Positions 6,937 to 14,192 of a DNA stretch of 14,192 nucleotides are shown here, piece after piece. This DNA comes from Proteobacteria bacterium SG_bin5. GTDB taxonomy: Bacteria > Pseudomonadota > Alphaproteobacteria > Sphingomonadales > Sphingomonadaceae. Made by a program: the position numbers and the translations under genes. Under the pieces are notes generated by a model that made no database searches, was not told where the DNA came from, and worked only from the letters and a program-made list of their open reading frames with translations. Position 1 is the stretch's first letter. The number at the start of each line of letters is the position of its first letter. The stretch spans positions 8,471 to 22,662 of the forward strand of contig LWDI01000079.1 of assembly GCA_002083475.1 (NCBI GenBank). Reading direction: 5' to 3'.

Positions 6937-7072
6937 CCCCTCCACCATTCGCTCGCGCGAATGGTCCCCCTCCCCAAGCGAGCTTGGGGAGGATTTTAGG
7001 GAACCGCCTCTGGTCCTCCCCAAGCTCTGCTTGGGGAGGGGGACCGTTTTGCGAAGCAAAAGGGTGGAGGGG
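6937..7072. repeat. 136-bp nested palindromic intergenic repeat
   Basis: The outer arms CCCCTCCACC (6937-6946) and GGTGGAGGGG (7063-7072) are reverse complements. The inner arms GGTCCCCCTCCCCAAGC (6963-6979) and GCTTGGGGAGGGGGACC (7029-7045) are a perfect 17-bp pair. Within this lie four small hairpins: ACCATTCG/CGAATGGT (6944-6965), CTCCCCAAGC/GCTTGGGGAG twice (6970-6991 and 7016-7038), and TTTTGC/GCAAAA (7047-7061). The element fills most of the gap between the M16 gene and nadE. It looks like a REP- or BIME-type mobile palindromic repeat. The leftmost inner hairpin is followed by TTTT and may terminate the M16 transcript. Confidence 0.85.
6970..6998 (+). terminator. Possible intrinsic terminator of the M16 gene
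   Basis: A perfect 10-bp stem (CTCCCCAAGC with GCTTGGGGAG, two-base loop GA) is followed by GATTTTAGG, 47 bp after the peptidase stop codon. The T-run is short, so efficiency may be modest. The hairpin is part of the larger palindromic repeat, and termination may be a side effect. Confidence 0.4.
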
Positions 7073-7127
7073 CATCGCGCAACGCCCAAGCTAGCCCGGC
7101 GCGCCATTTCCCCCTAAACCCGGCGCC

Positions 7128-9185
7128 ATGCTCAAGCCGCGCCCGCACCCGTTCTTCTCGATCCACCGCCACGAGCTGCTCCGCGTCGCCGCCGCCACCC
7201 CGCGCGCGAGCGTCGCCGATCCCGATGCCAATGCGAGCGCGCATATCGCGATCGTCCAAGCCGCGCATGGCGAGGGCGTCGATCTGATCGTGTTCCCCGA
7301 GCTCAGCATCACCAGCTATGCGATCGACGATCTGCATTTGCAGCAAGCGGTGCTGCGCGCGAGCGAGGCCGCGCTCGCCCGGCTCGCCGCCGCCACCGCC
7401 AAATGCCGCCCGGCGATGCTGGTCGGCGCGGCGATCGAGCGCCAGGGGCGGCTCTATAATTGCGCGGTCGCCATCGCGCGCGGCCGCATCCTGGGCGTCG
7501 TGCCCAAGATCTTCCTACCCAATTACCGCGAATATTATGAGAAACGCTATTTCGCGAGCGGCGCCGAGCTGGATGGGCTGAACATCACCCTTGCGGGGCA
7601 GGAAGTGCCCTTCGGCCCCGACCTGATCTTCGCGGCGAGCGACCTGCCGCATTTCATCTTCCACGCCGAGATTTGCGAGGATTATTGGGCGGCAACCCCC
7701 CCTTCGACCCAGGGCGCGCTCGCCGGGGCGCTGGTATGCTGCAACCTCTCCGCCTCGAACATCGTGATCGGCAAGGCGCGCGAGCGGGCGCTGCTCGCCG
7801 CCGCGCAAAGCGCGCGCGCGATCTGCGCTTATGCCTTCGCTGCCAGCGGCCCGGGGGAAAGCACCACCGATCTCGCCTGGGACGGGCAGAGCTTCATCTA
7901 TGAAGCGGGCGAACTGCTCGCCGAAAGCGCGCGCTTCCGCTGCGAGCTCGATTATGTCGTGGCGGACGTCGATTGCGGGCGGCTGCGGCAAGAGCGGCTG
8001 CGCAACGGCACGTTCAACGACGCGGCGCGGCTCGCGGGCGATCCGGAATATCGCTTCCGCCGCGTCGAGTTCGAGGCCAAGCCCGATTTCGCCGACCAGG
8101 GGCTCCGCCGGCTGCAACGCCGCTTTCCCTTCGTGCCCAACACCCCCGAAAAGCTCGACGCCGATTGCTATGAGGCGTTCAACATCCAGGTCGAAGGGCT
8201 CGTCAAAAGAATCGAGGCGGCGCGCGCGCAGCGGCTGGTCATCGGCGTTTCGGGCGGGCTCGATTCGACGCACGCGCTGATCGTCTGCGCCAAGGCGATG
8301 GACCGGCTCGATCGCCCGCGCGACCATATCCTCGCTTACACCCTCCCCGGCTTCGCGACGAGCGAGGGGACCAAGGCCAATGCCTGGGCGCTGATGCGCG
8401 CGCTGAAGGTCGCGGGCGACGAGATCGACATCCGCCCCGCCGCGCAGCAAATGCTCCACGATCTGCGCCACCCCGCCGCCCAGGGCGAGCCGGTGTATGA
8501 CGTGACGTTCGAAAATGTGCAGGCCGGCTTGCGCACCGATTATCTCTTCCGCCTCGCCAATCATCATGAGGGCTTGGTGGTCGGCACCGGCGATTTGTCC
8601 GAATTGGCGCTCGGCTGGTGCACCTATGGCGTGGGCGACCAGATGAGCCATTATGGCGTCAACGCGGGCGTGCCCAAGACGCTCATCCAGCATCTGATCC
8701 GCTGGACGATCGCGACCGACCAGTTCGACGCCGAGACCGATCATGTGCTCGAGGCGATTCTCGCGACCGAGATCAGCCCCGAACTGGTGCCGGCGAGCGC
8801 GGGCGGCGCGCTGCAATCGACCGAGGCGCGGATCGGGCCTTATGCGCTCAACGATTTCTTCCTGCACCATGTGGTGCGCCATGGCCTGGCGCCGTCGAAG
8901 ATCGCCTTTCTGGCGTGGCACGCCTGGCGCGACGCGGACGCCGGGCGCTGGCCGCGCGGCTATCCGGCGGAAGCACGGCGCGCGTACGATCTCGCCGAGA
9001 TCAAGGGCCATCTCGAACGCTTTCTGTTCCGCTTTTTCGAGATCAGCCAGTTCAAGCGTTCGGCGCTGCCCAATGGGCCGAAAGTGTCGAGCGCCGGGGC
9101 TTTGTCCCCCCGCGGTGACTGGCGCGCCCCGAGTGACGCGAGCGCGCGAGTGTGGCTCGAGGAATTGCGCGCGGGGGTGCCGTGA
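7128..9185 (+). CDS. nadE: Glutamine-dependent NAD+ synthetase
   Basis: This 685-residue two-domain enzyme makes NAD+ from nicotinic acid adenine dinucleotide, ATP and glutamine, the last step of NAD synthesis. The N-terminal nitrilase-like glutaminase domain (about 20-310) shows the triad E58 (VFPELS), K127 (VVPKIFLPNYREYYE) and C183 (AEICEDYW). The C-terminal synthetase domain (about 345-685) has the PP-loop SGGLDS (375-380), GTGDLSELALGW and GVNAGVPKTL. Length and order match the long Mycobacterium-type enzyme, in which ammonia passes through a tunnel between domains. The ATG at 7128 has no Shine-Dalgarno sequence, and a CTAAA motif ends nine bases upstream. The gene stands alone, with palindromic repeats before and after it, and is convergent with the monooxygenase gene. 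Confidence 0.96.
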   Translation: MLKPRPHPFFSIHRHELLRVAAATPRASVADPDANASAHIAIVQAAHGEGVDLIVFPELSITSYAIDDLHLQQAVLRASEAALARLAAATAKCRPAMLVGAAIERQGRLYNCAVAIARGRILGVVPKIFLPNYREYYEKRYFASGAELDGLNITLAGQEVPFGPDLIFAASDLPHFIFHAEICEDYWAATPPSTQGALAGALVCCNLSASNIVIGKARERALLAAAQSARAICAYAFAASGPGESTTDLAWDGQSFIYEAGELLAESARFRCELDYVVADVDCGRLRQERLRNGTFNDAARLAGDPEYRFRRVEFEAKPDFADQGLRRLQRRFPFVPNTPEKLDADCYEAFNIQVEGLVKRIEAARAQRLVIGVSGGLDSTHALIVCAKAMDRLDRPRDHILAYTLPGFATSEGTKANAWALMRALKVAGDEIDIRPAAQQMLHDLRHPAAQGEPVYDVTFENVQAGLRTDYLFRLANHHEGLVVGTGDLSELALGWCTYGVGDQMSHYGVNAGVPKTLIQHLIRWTIATDQFDAETDHVLEAILATEISPELVPASAGGALQSTEARIGPYALNDFFLHHVVRHGLAPSKIAFLAWHAWRDADAGRWPRGYPAEARRAYDLAEIKGHLERFLFRFFEISQFKRSALPNGPKVSSAGALSPRGDWRAPSDASARVWLEELRAGVP

Positions 9186-9224
9186 GGGCGATCATCGCGG
9201 ATTGGCTCGACCTTTGCCCGTGAT

Positions 9225-9468
9225 CGTCATGCCGGACTTGTTCCGGCATCCACCGCTGTGCCTGGCTATTCACGCGCAAGGCCTGGCGTGACCGTAGACC
9301 CCGGGCGAAGCCGGGGGTGACGCCTGAGATGGTGGTCACGCGAGGGCGCGATCGCAAGCGCCGCTGACGAAACGCTTTCCAGCTGAGAGAGCGTCGCCCC
9401 GGCGAAAGCCGGGGCCTTTGGCAAGTGAAGCGCTCCATTGGCACGAGGCCCCGGATCACGTCCGGGGC
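9225..9468. repeat. Array of four GC-rich palindromes in a 305-bp gap
   Basis: The stretch between nadE and the convergent monooxygenase gene (9186-9490) holds no gene. It contains TGCCGGA/TCCGGCA (9230-9248) within CGTCATGCCGGACTTGTTCC, a form common as an intergenic repeat in alphaproteobacteria. It also contains CCCCGG/CCGGGG (9299-9316), GCCCCGGC/GCCGGGGC with a GAAA loop (9396-9415), and GCCCCGGA/TCCGGGGC (9448-9468). The last three share the CCCCGG core and a nearby GTGAC or GCGAC, so they look like diverged copies of one short repeat. As the genes face each other, the hairpins may also end both transcripts. Confidence 0.75.
9396..9418 (+). terminator. Possible terminator downstream of nadE
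   Basis: A perfect 8-bp GC stem (GCCCCGGC with GCCGGGGC) closed by a stable GAAA tetraloop is followed by CTTT. It sits about 210 bp after the nadE stop. The T-run is weak. Being near-symmetric, the hairpin could also slow transcription from the opposite side. Confidence 0.3.
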
Positions 9469-9490
9469 GACGGGTGGTTTAGATGACCCC

Positions 9491-10516
9491 CTAAGCCGCC
9501 ACCGTCGCCCCGATCACCTGCGCGGCGAAGCGCTCCATCTCTTCCTCTTGCGGGCTCATCTGGAGCAGCAGCAGGTCGAGCCCGGCGGCTTCATATTCCT
9601 CGATCCGCTCGCGCAATTGCTCGGGGGTGCCGACCAAGTTCGGGCGCAGGCCGCGGTTCGAGACCGCATATTCCTGGATCTTCATCTCGCGCTCGAGTTG
9701 CGTCCCCGAGAGCCATTGGTCGAAATTGTCGTAACCCGCCGGCAGTTCCTTCACCTCGGTGATGCGCGCCAATTCGCGCTTCGCCTCGGCCTCGCTGTCG
9801 CGGACGATCGCATAGGCCGCCATGCCATAGATCATCGGCGGCTTGCCGGCGGCCTCGCGCCGCTCGGCCATATTGGCGATCTTGGGGGCGATCGCCTCGG
9901 CGGGGTCGCCGTGCATCACATAGGCGTCGCATTGGTTGGCGATCATCGTCTTCGCCGCCTCGCTCTCGCCGCCGGCATAGATCACCGGGGGCTTGACCGG
10001 CTTGGGGCTGCAAATCGCGCGCTCGGCGGCATAATAGCGGCCCTGAAAGTCGAATTCTTCCTCGGTCCACAGCCCCTCGACCATCTTCAGCCATTCGCTG
10101 GTACGCGCGTAACGATCGTCATGCTGATCGAATTGCAGGCCGTACCGCTTGGCCTCGTCCGCCCACCAGCTCGACACGACGTTGAGCGCGAGCCGGCCGC
10201 CGGCGATCTGGTCGATATTCGCCGCCGCTTTGGCGAACAGCGCGGGGTGGTGGAAATTGGGGCGGACGGCGACCATCAGCTCCAATTCCTCCGTCACCGC
10301 CGCGAGCGCCGCCGCGGTCGACCAAGCATCGAGCGTCGGCGCGCCCGGCCCCTTGATGTCGTTCATGTTGAGCTCGGCGATCAGCGACAGCGAATAGCCG
10401 ATCTTTTCGGAGCGCTGCGCGAGCCGCTTGGCATAGGCCCAGCTCGCCTCCATCCCCTCATCGGGCACGTTGCGCAGCCAACCGCCGAAAACCGGCATCC
10501 AATACCCAAAGCGCAT
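9491..10516 (-). CDS. FMN-dependent LLM-class monooxygenase, SsuD/SfnG type
   Basis: The 341-residue protein has the bacterial luciferase-like TIM-barrel fold. Its closest look is to two-component FMNH2-dependent alkanesulfonate and dimethylsulfone monooxygenases: MRFGYWMPVFGGWL at the start, VAVRPNFHHPALFAKAAANID (82-102), GGRLALNVVSSWW (106-118), HDDRYARTSEW (132-142) and PPVIYAGGESEAA (176-188). Enzymes of this branch use reduced FMN from a separate reductase and O2 to cleave C-S bonds or oxygenate a substrate. No reductase, transporter or sulfur gene is visible here, so a sulfonate or sulfone substrate is only inferred. The ATG at 10516 shares one base with the stop of the upstream ATP-grasp gene (TGATG) and has GAAGGTGAA just before it. 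The pair should therefore be co-transcribed and translationally coupled. Confidence 0.9.
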   Translation of the reverse strand: MRFGYWMPVFGGWLRNVPDEGMEASWAYAKRLAQRSEKIGYSLSLIAELNMNDIKGPGAPTLDAWSTAAALAAVTEELELMVAVRPNFHHPALFAKAAANIDQIAGGRLALNVVSSWWADEAKRYGLQFDQHDDRYARTSEWLKMVEGLWTEEEFDFQGRYYAAERAICSPKPVKPPVIYAGGESEAAKTMIANQCDAYVMHGDPAEAIAPKIANMAERREAAGKPPMIYGMAAYAIVRDSEAEAKRELARITEVKELPAGYDNFDQWLSGTQLEREMKIQEYAVSNRGLRPNLVGTPEQLRERIEEYEAAGLDLLLLQMSPQEEEMERFAAQVIGATVAA

Positions 10517-11424
10517 CACTTCACCTTCGCGATTTCGTCGACGAGATAGTCGACCAATTGTTCGTGCGGATCCCAGCCGAGCACCTCGAGCGGGCGCGCG
10601 ACGAAATTGGAGAGGGCGTTGATGTCGTAAAAGCGCGCCGAGCCGTCGCGCGCGTCGATCATCACTTCCACCCCGCCGACATCGAGCCCGGCGGCGCGCG
10701 CGATGCGCTCGGCGGCGTCGATCAGCGCATGGGGCGGATTGGCTTTCACCATTTCGATCGGCTTGCCGTCGGCGAGGCAAGCGTCGGCGGGGCACAGATC
10801 GAACCCGCCGCCGCCCGAGACGTCGATCGCATAGAGATATTTGCCCGCGAGCGTTTCGATCCGCGTGATCCGGCCATGTTCGGCGGGGACGAATTCCTGC
10901 ACCAGCAGCACGCCGTCGATGCTCTTGGGCAGGAAATTCTCGGCGACCGCCGCCGCCAATTCCTCCGGCGTCTCATAGCGCATGATCCCCGCGCCCGAGC
11001 CGCCGACATTGGCCTTGACGACGATGGGAAAACGCAGCTCGGCGGCGGCCGGCACCGTATCGATCGGGCGGTGGACGACGCGCGTCGCCGGCACCGCGAG
11101 CCCCAGCCCCGCCATCAACGCGAGCTGCCGCGCTTTGTTGGCATCGATCGCGAGCGCGTCGACGCCGTTGATCACCCGCGCCCCTTGCGCGCGCCAATGG
11201 GCGAACAGCGCTTGGCTATAGTAAATCGCATGATCGGGCGAGCGCAGAAAACTCGACATCGCGAGCCGGCTGAGCACCACGCGCCCCGGCGGCGGGGACC
11301 CCGCCGGATCGAAGCGATGCCCCTCGATCGCGATGCGGACGTAATCGACCCCGCGCGCGTCGAGCGCGGCGAAGAGCGGGGCGAACCAGGCGGGATGTTC
11401 GTAGAAAACGGCGAGATCGTGCAT
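10516..11424 (-). CDS. RimK-like ATP-grasp ligase
   Basis: The 302-residue protein has an ATP-grasp fold of the RimK / glutathione synthetase-like group, which forms amide bonds through an acyl-phosphate. Features are K97 in DANKARQLALMAGLGLAVPAT (94-114), the glycine-rich loop FPIVVKANVGGSGAGI (132-147) with ATP-binding K137, the hinge LLVQEFVP (173-180), and the metal-binding GVEVMID (E253) and YDINALSNF (D267, N269). All key residues are present, so it should be active. The acyl acceptor and donor cannot be told; RimK itself adds glutamate to a protein tail, and other relatives make small peptides. The ATG at 11424 is chosen because the family fold starts there. It lacks a Shine-Dalgarno sequence, but a CTTAGC motif lies about ten bases upstream. 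The stop overlaps the monooxygenase start by one base. Confidence 0.85.
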   Translation of the reverse strand: MHDLAVFYEHPAWFAPLFAALDARGVDYVRIAIEGHRFDPAGSPPPGRVVLSRLAMSSFLRSPDHAIYYSQALFAHWRAQGARVINGVDALAIDANKARQLALMAGLGLAVPATRVVHRPIDTVPAAAELRFPIVVKANVGGSGAGIMRYETPEELAAAVAENFLPKSIDGVLLVQEFVPAEHGRITRIETLAGKYLYAIDVSGGGGFDLCPADACLADGKPIEMVKANPPHALIDAAERIARAAGLDVGGVEVMIDARDGSARFYDINALSNFVARPLEVLGWDPHEQLVDYLVDEIAKVK

Positions 11425-11539
11425 GAACCAGGCTGCTAAGCGGGTGCCGGCCCGGATGGCACGGCTAGAAATGCTTTGCTTGCCAAAAGCTGCGCTGCGC
11501 TCCAAGCGCCAAGGGCGTCCGCGCAACGAACGCGAGACG

Positions 11540-13555
11540 TTAGCGCACCGGTTTCTCGGGAATGGGGGCGTCGATCTCGCACACCAGCCCGCTCGGCAGG
11601 AAGGCCATGCGCACTTCGCCCTGGAGTTCGGCGGCGAGCGCCTGCTCGATCATCCGCGAGCCGAAGCCGCGCCGGCTCGGCCGCGCGACCGTCGGGCCGC
11701 CGCGCTCCTCCCAGCGCAGCTGCAAGCGCGGGCCGCTGCGCCCGGCGAGCGTCCAGCTCAGCCGCACGCGCCCGCTCTCGTTCGATAGCGCCCCATATTT
11801 GGCGGCGTTGGTGCAGAGTTCGTGGAGCGCCATCGCGATCGTCACCGCCGCCTTGGGGCTGATGCGCAGGCTCGGCCCGTCGATGATCACCCGCCCCTCG
11901 GCGCCGATATGCGCCGCGCACGCCTCGGTCGCGACGTCGGCGAGTTCGGCCGATTCCCAGCTTTCGCGCGTCAGCAGCGAATGCGCGTTGGCGAGCGCCG
12001 CCAGCCGTTCCTCGAAGGCGCGGCGCGCCTCGGCGGGCAGATCGAGATGGCGGAAGGTCTGGTGGGCGATGCTCTGGACGATCGCGAGCGTGTTCTTCAC
12101 GCGGTGGTTGAGCTCGTCGACCATCAATCGCAAATGGCGTTGCTGGCGGTTGCGCTCGGTGACGTCGCTCGCCACGCCGACCACGCCGACGATCGCGCCC
12201 GCCTCGTCGCGCATCGGCGCCTTGATGCCCTCATAGACCCGCTCTTGCCCATCGGGACTGGTAAAGCGCTCCTCGACGCGCAGCGTCGCGCCCGAGGCCA
12301 ACACTTCCTGATCATTCTCCATGATCGCGCGCGCTTCGTCGCCGCCATGCCATTCGAGTTCGTTCCGACCGAGCACCGCGTCGAGCGGCTTGCCGATCAC
12401 GGTGAGCGTCGCCGCATTGGCATAGAGCATGCGGCTCGTGCGATCCTTGGCGAAAATCAGCTGCGCCGAACTGTCGCCGATCGCGCGCAACAGGCGCTCG
12501 CTTTCGACCAACGCGCGATGCGCGCGGGCACTCGCCAGCGCGGCGGCGGTGCGTGCGGCGACTTCGACCACCAGCTGCACCTCTTCGGGCCGCCAGCCGC
12601 GCGGGTTGGCTTGGTGCACGAACAAGATACCGCGCAGTCCTTCTTCCTGCAACAGCGGCGCGAGGATCATCGCGCTCACGCCGAGCGCGGCATAGGCCGG
12701 CAGCACCTCCCCCGGCAGGCGCGGGTCGCGCGCAATATCCTCGACCGCGATCGGCGTGCCACGGCGCAGCTCGGCCATCATCCGCGGCCCATAATCGTCG
12801 AGCCGGTGAACGCCGATCACCGCCGCCCCGCCCAGCCCGACCCAATCGCGCTCGACCGTCGCGGTGGCGCCGCTCGCATCGACCTCGGCATAGCCGACGC
12901 TGCTCGCGCCGAGATGCTCCCCGAGCGCTTCGGCGGCGGCGGCGAGCACCTGCGGGGGTTCGGTGAGCGCGCGCAGCCGATCGGAGAGGCCGACGAGAAA
13001 TTGGTGGCGGCGCTCGGCGAGCACGCGCTCGGTCGTCTCGGTGCAGATCACCATCACCCCGCCGACGCCGCTCGGCGCCTGATCGTCGTCGATCGGGCTG
13101 TAGCTATAGGTCCAATAAGCGTCGTCGAGCCGGCCGTGGCGCAAGATCGGCACCAGATGATCGCGGTGCCAGGTCGCACCGCGCCCGGCCATCACCAGCT
13201 CGATCTGCGGGCCGATGATCGGCCAGATCTCGGACCAGGCCTCGGCGGCGGGCATCCCCAGGATCGCCGGATTTTTCTCGGGGCCGAGCGAGGCGCCATA
13301 GGCATCGTTGAAAAGGCAAATCGCCGCCGCGCCCCAGAAAATGAACATCGGGTGATTGGTGCTCAGCATCAGCCGCACCGCAGTCCGCAGGCTTTGCGGC
13401 CAGTCCTGCGGGGGGCCGAGCGGGGTCGCCGCCCAATCATGCGCGCGCAGCCGTGCCCCCGCGGTGCCGCCGTCGCGCATGAAAACCAGCGACGCGCCCT
13501 CGCCCGGCGCCCGAACCGAAGCACGGACGCGATTTTGCTCTTGCAAGGGGGTCAT
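11540..13555 (-). CDS. PAS-GAF-PAS sensor histidine kinase, HWE family
   Basis: The 671-residue kinase has no membrane segment, so it is cytoplasmic. Domains in order are a PAS-like region (about 40-175, with MFIFWG and FNDAYGASLG), a GAF domain (about 190-345), a second PAS domain (about 355-468, ending VVGVASDVTERN) and an HWE kinase domain. The last shows phospho-acceptor H484 in DELNHRVKNTLAIVQSIAHQ, the N-box ALHELCTNAAKYGAL (N583), the WEE of the W-x-E motif (W615, E617) and the G-box RGFGSRMIE. HWE kinases occur mainly in alphaproteobacteria and often feed light, redox or general stress responses. The signal is unknown, and no response regulator is encoded nearby. The ATG at 13555 has GGAG six bases upstream; an ATG at 13588 in frame would add 11 residues but lacks such a site. 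Confidence 0.92.
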   Translation of the reverse strand: MTPLQEQNRVRASVRAPGEGASLVFMRDGGTAGARLRAHDWAATPLGPPQDWPQSLRTAVRLMLSTNHPMFIFWGAAAICLFNDAYGASLGPEKNPAILGMPAAEAWSEIWPIIGPQIELVMAGRGATWHRDHLVPILRHGRLDDAYWTYSYSPIDDDQAPSGVGGVMVICTETTERVLAERRHQFLVGLSDRLRALTEPPQVLAAAAEALGEHLGASSVGYAEVDASGATATVERDWVGLGGAAVIGVHRLDDYGPRMMAELRRGTPIAVEDIARDPRLPGEVLPAYAALGVSAMILAPLLQEEGLRGILFVHQANPRGWRPEEVQLVVEVAARTAAALASARAHRALVESERLLRAIGDSSAQLIFAKDRTSRMLYANAATLTVIGKPLDAVLGRNELEWHGGDEARAIMENDQEVLASGATLRVEERFTSPDGQERVYEGIKAPMRDEAGAIVGVVGVASDVTERNRQQRHLRLMVDELNHRVKNTLAIVQSIAHQTFRHLDLPAEARRAFEERLAALANAHSLLTRESWESAELADVATEACAAHIGAEGRVIIDGPSLRISPKAAVTIAMALHELCTNAAKYGALSNESGRVRLSWTLAGRSGPRLQLRWEERGGPTVARPSRRGFGSRMIEQALAAELQGEVRMAFLPSGLVCEIDAPIPEKPVR

Positions 13556-13641
13556 TCCCCGCTCCGGGGCAAGTTGGGCATCGCGCATCGATTACCGCAT
13601 GAATTCCGCTTCGTCCTTGATAATTGATAGCTTTTACTGCC

Positions 13642-13657
13642 CCCGTTCCAGAACGGG
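13642..13657. promoter_or_regulatory. Palindrome upstream of the HWE kinase gene
   Basis: CCCGTTC and GAACGGG form a perfect 7-bp inverted repeat around CA. It lies about 90 bp before the kinase start and 95 bp after the DUF3422 stop. No T-run follows on the minus strand, so an operator is more likely than a terminator. Nearby, at 13617-13629, is a direct repeat TTGATA-A-TTGATA in an AT-rich patch. Neither has a known binding protein that I can name. Confidence 0.35.
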
Positions 13658-13752
13658 TGCCGCGCCGAGCCGATCACCAGCGGCCATGCTATCAAATTTC
13701 GGACGATATTTCGAGCGCGAGACGGGGCTTTACGAAGCGTGTGCGGCGCCGC

Positions 13753-14192
13753 TCACTCGCTCAACCGGCGCCGCATCCGGGTGACGAAAGCGGCGACCCC
13801 CAAGACGACCACGGGCACCGAGAGCGCGATCGCCAGCTCATGGTTGATCCCCGGCACCGCCTTGATCGGATAAGCGAGCAGCGCGACCGCATAATAGCTG
13901 ATCGCAACGATCGAGAGCCCCTCGACCGTTTGCTGCAGCCGCAGTTGCAGCCGGGTGCGCCGGTCCATCGAGCCGAGCAGGTCGCGATTCTGCTTGGCGA
14001 GCGCGATGTCGATCCGCGTGCGCAGCAGCGAGCTCGTCCAGGCGGCGCGCTGTTGCAGATCCTCGATCCGGCGCGAGAAACTGTCGCAAGTGCGCACCGC
14101 CGGGGTCAGGCGGCGCTCGGTGAAGTCGCTCAGCGTCTCATGGCCGCGCACCGGCGCGATGTCGAGCGCGTGGAGCCGCTCGAGCGACAATT
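13753..14192 (-). CDS. DUF3422 family membrane protein, C-terminal part
   Basis: Only the last 146 or so residues are in the window; the gene runs off the right edge. The family is normally a little over 400 residues. The part seen has a long, helical, Arg/Gln-rich stretch (FTERRLTPAVRTCDSFSRRI, then EDLQQRAAWTSSLLRTRIDI), probably coiled, with DRRTRLQLRLQQTVEGLS leading into two membrane helices (about 91-112 and 118-137). It ends in the basic tail RMRRRLSE. This arrangement fits the DUF3422 C-terminus. The function is unknown; the shape recalls CorA-like proteins with a large soluble part and two terminal helices, but no GMN motif is visible. The TTG at 14190 is an internal codon rather than a start. 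Confidence 0.82.
   Translation of the reverse strand, partial: LSLERLHALDIAPVRGHETLSDFTERRLTPAVRTCDSFSRRIEDLQQRAAWTSSLLRTRIDIALAKQNRDLLGSMDRRTRLQLRLQQTVEGLSIVAISYYAVALLAYPIKAVPGINHELAIALSVPVVVLGVAAFVTRMRRRLSE

Noticed and set aside
6963..7061. CRISPR-like repeats
   Set aside because: The repeated hairpins are inverted and adjacent, with no spacer series and no cas genes; they fit a REP-type palindrome.
13600..13660. EcfG (general stress) promoter upstream of the kinase
   Set aside because: GGAAC is present on the minus strand, but no CGTT lies 16-17 bases downstream (TCAATT instead).

Overview
The window looks like a chromosomal stretch of a high-GC alphaproteobacterium, most likely a sphingomonad (Sphingomonas or a close relative). 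The grounds are the strongly GC-biased codon use, the alphaproteobacterial form of the small SRP RNA, a fused M16 peptidase, an HWE-type sensor kinase, a DUF3422 protein, and GC-rich palindromic intergenic repeats of a kind familiar in this group. No tRNA, rRNA, CRISPR array, insertion sequence or phage gene was seen. Everything appears to be resident chromosome.

Left part (1-2561, minus strand): a genetic-information block in the order small SRP RNA (ffs) - small ParD-like antitoxin - dnaX - ybaB. recR would be expected just beyond the left edge. This matches the scr-dnaX-yaaK-recR order known from Bacillus subtilis, with an antitoxin-like gene sitting between the SRP RNA and dnaX. Middle left (2616-6923, plus strand): tgt (queuosine tRNA modification), a translationally coupled 70-residue single-pass membrane protein, and a 950-residue exported M16 zinc peptidase. 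Its second half has lost the zinc motif but keeps the R/Y pair. Centre (6924-9490): a 136-bp nested palindromic repeat, glutamine-dependent NAD+ synthetase (nadE), and about 300 bp without a gene that holds four different GC-rich palindromes.

Right part (9491-14192, minus strand): a two-gene unit in which a RimK-like ATP-grasp ligase gene overlaps by one base with an FMN-dependent monooxygenase gene of the SsuD/SfnG type. Upstream of it is an orphan PAS-GAF-PAS-HWE sensor histidine kinase, and then the C-terminal end of a DUF3422 membrane protein cut by the window edge.

Most genes are housekeeping genes of known families. The best candidates for something undescribed are the ATP-grasp/monooxygenase pair, whose substrate cannot be read from the sequence; the antitoxin without a toxin inside the ffs-dnaX locus; and a recurring CTAA-type motif 9-11 bases before the ATG of four genes that lack a Shine-Dalgarno sequence, which suggests leaderless transcripts.
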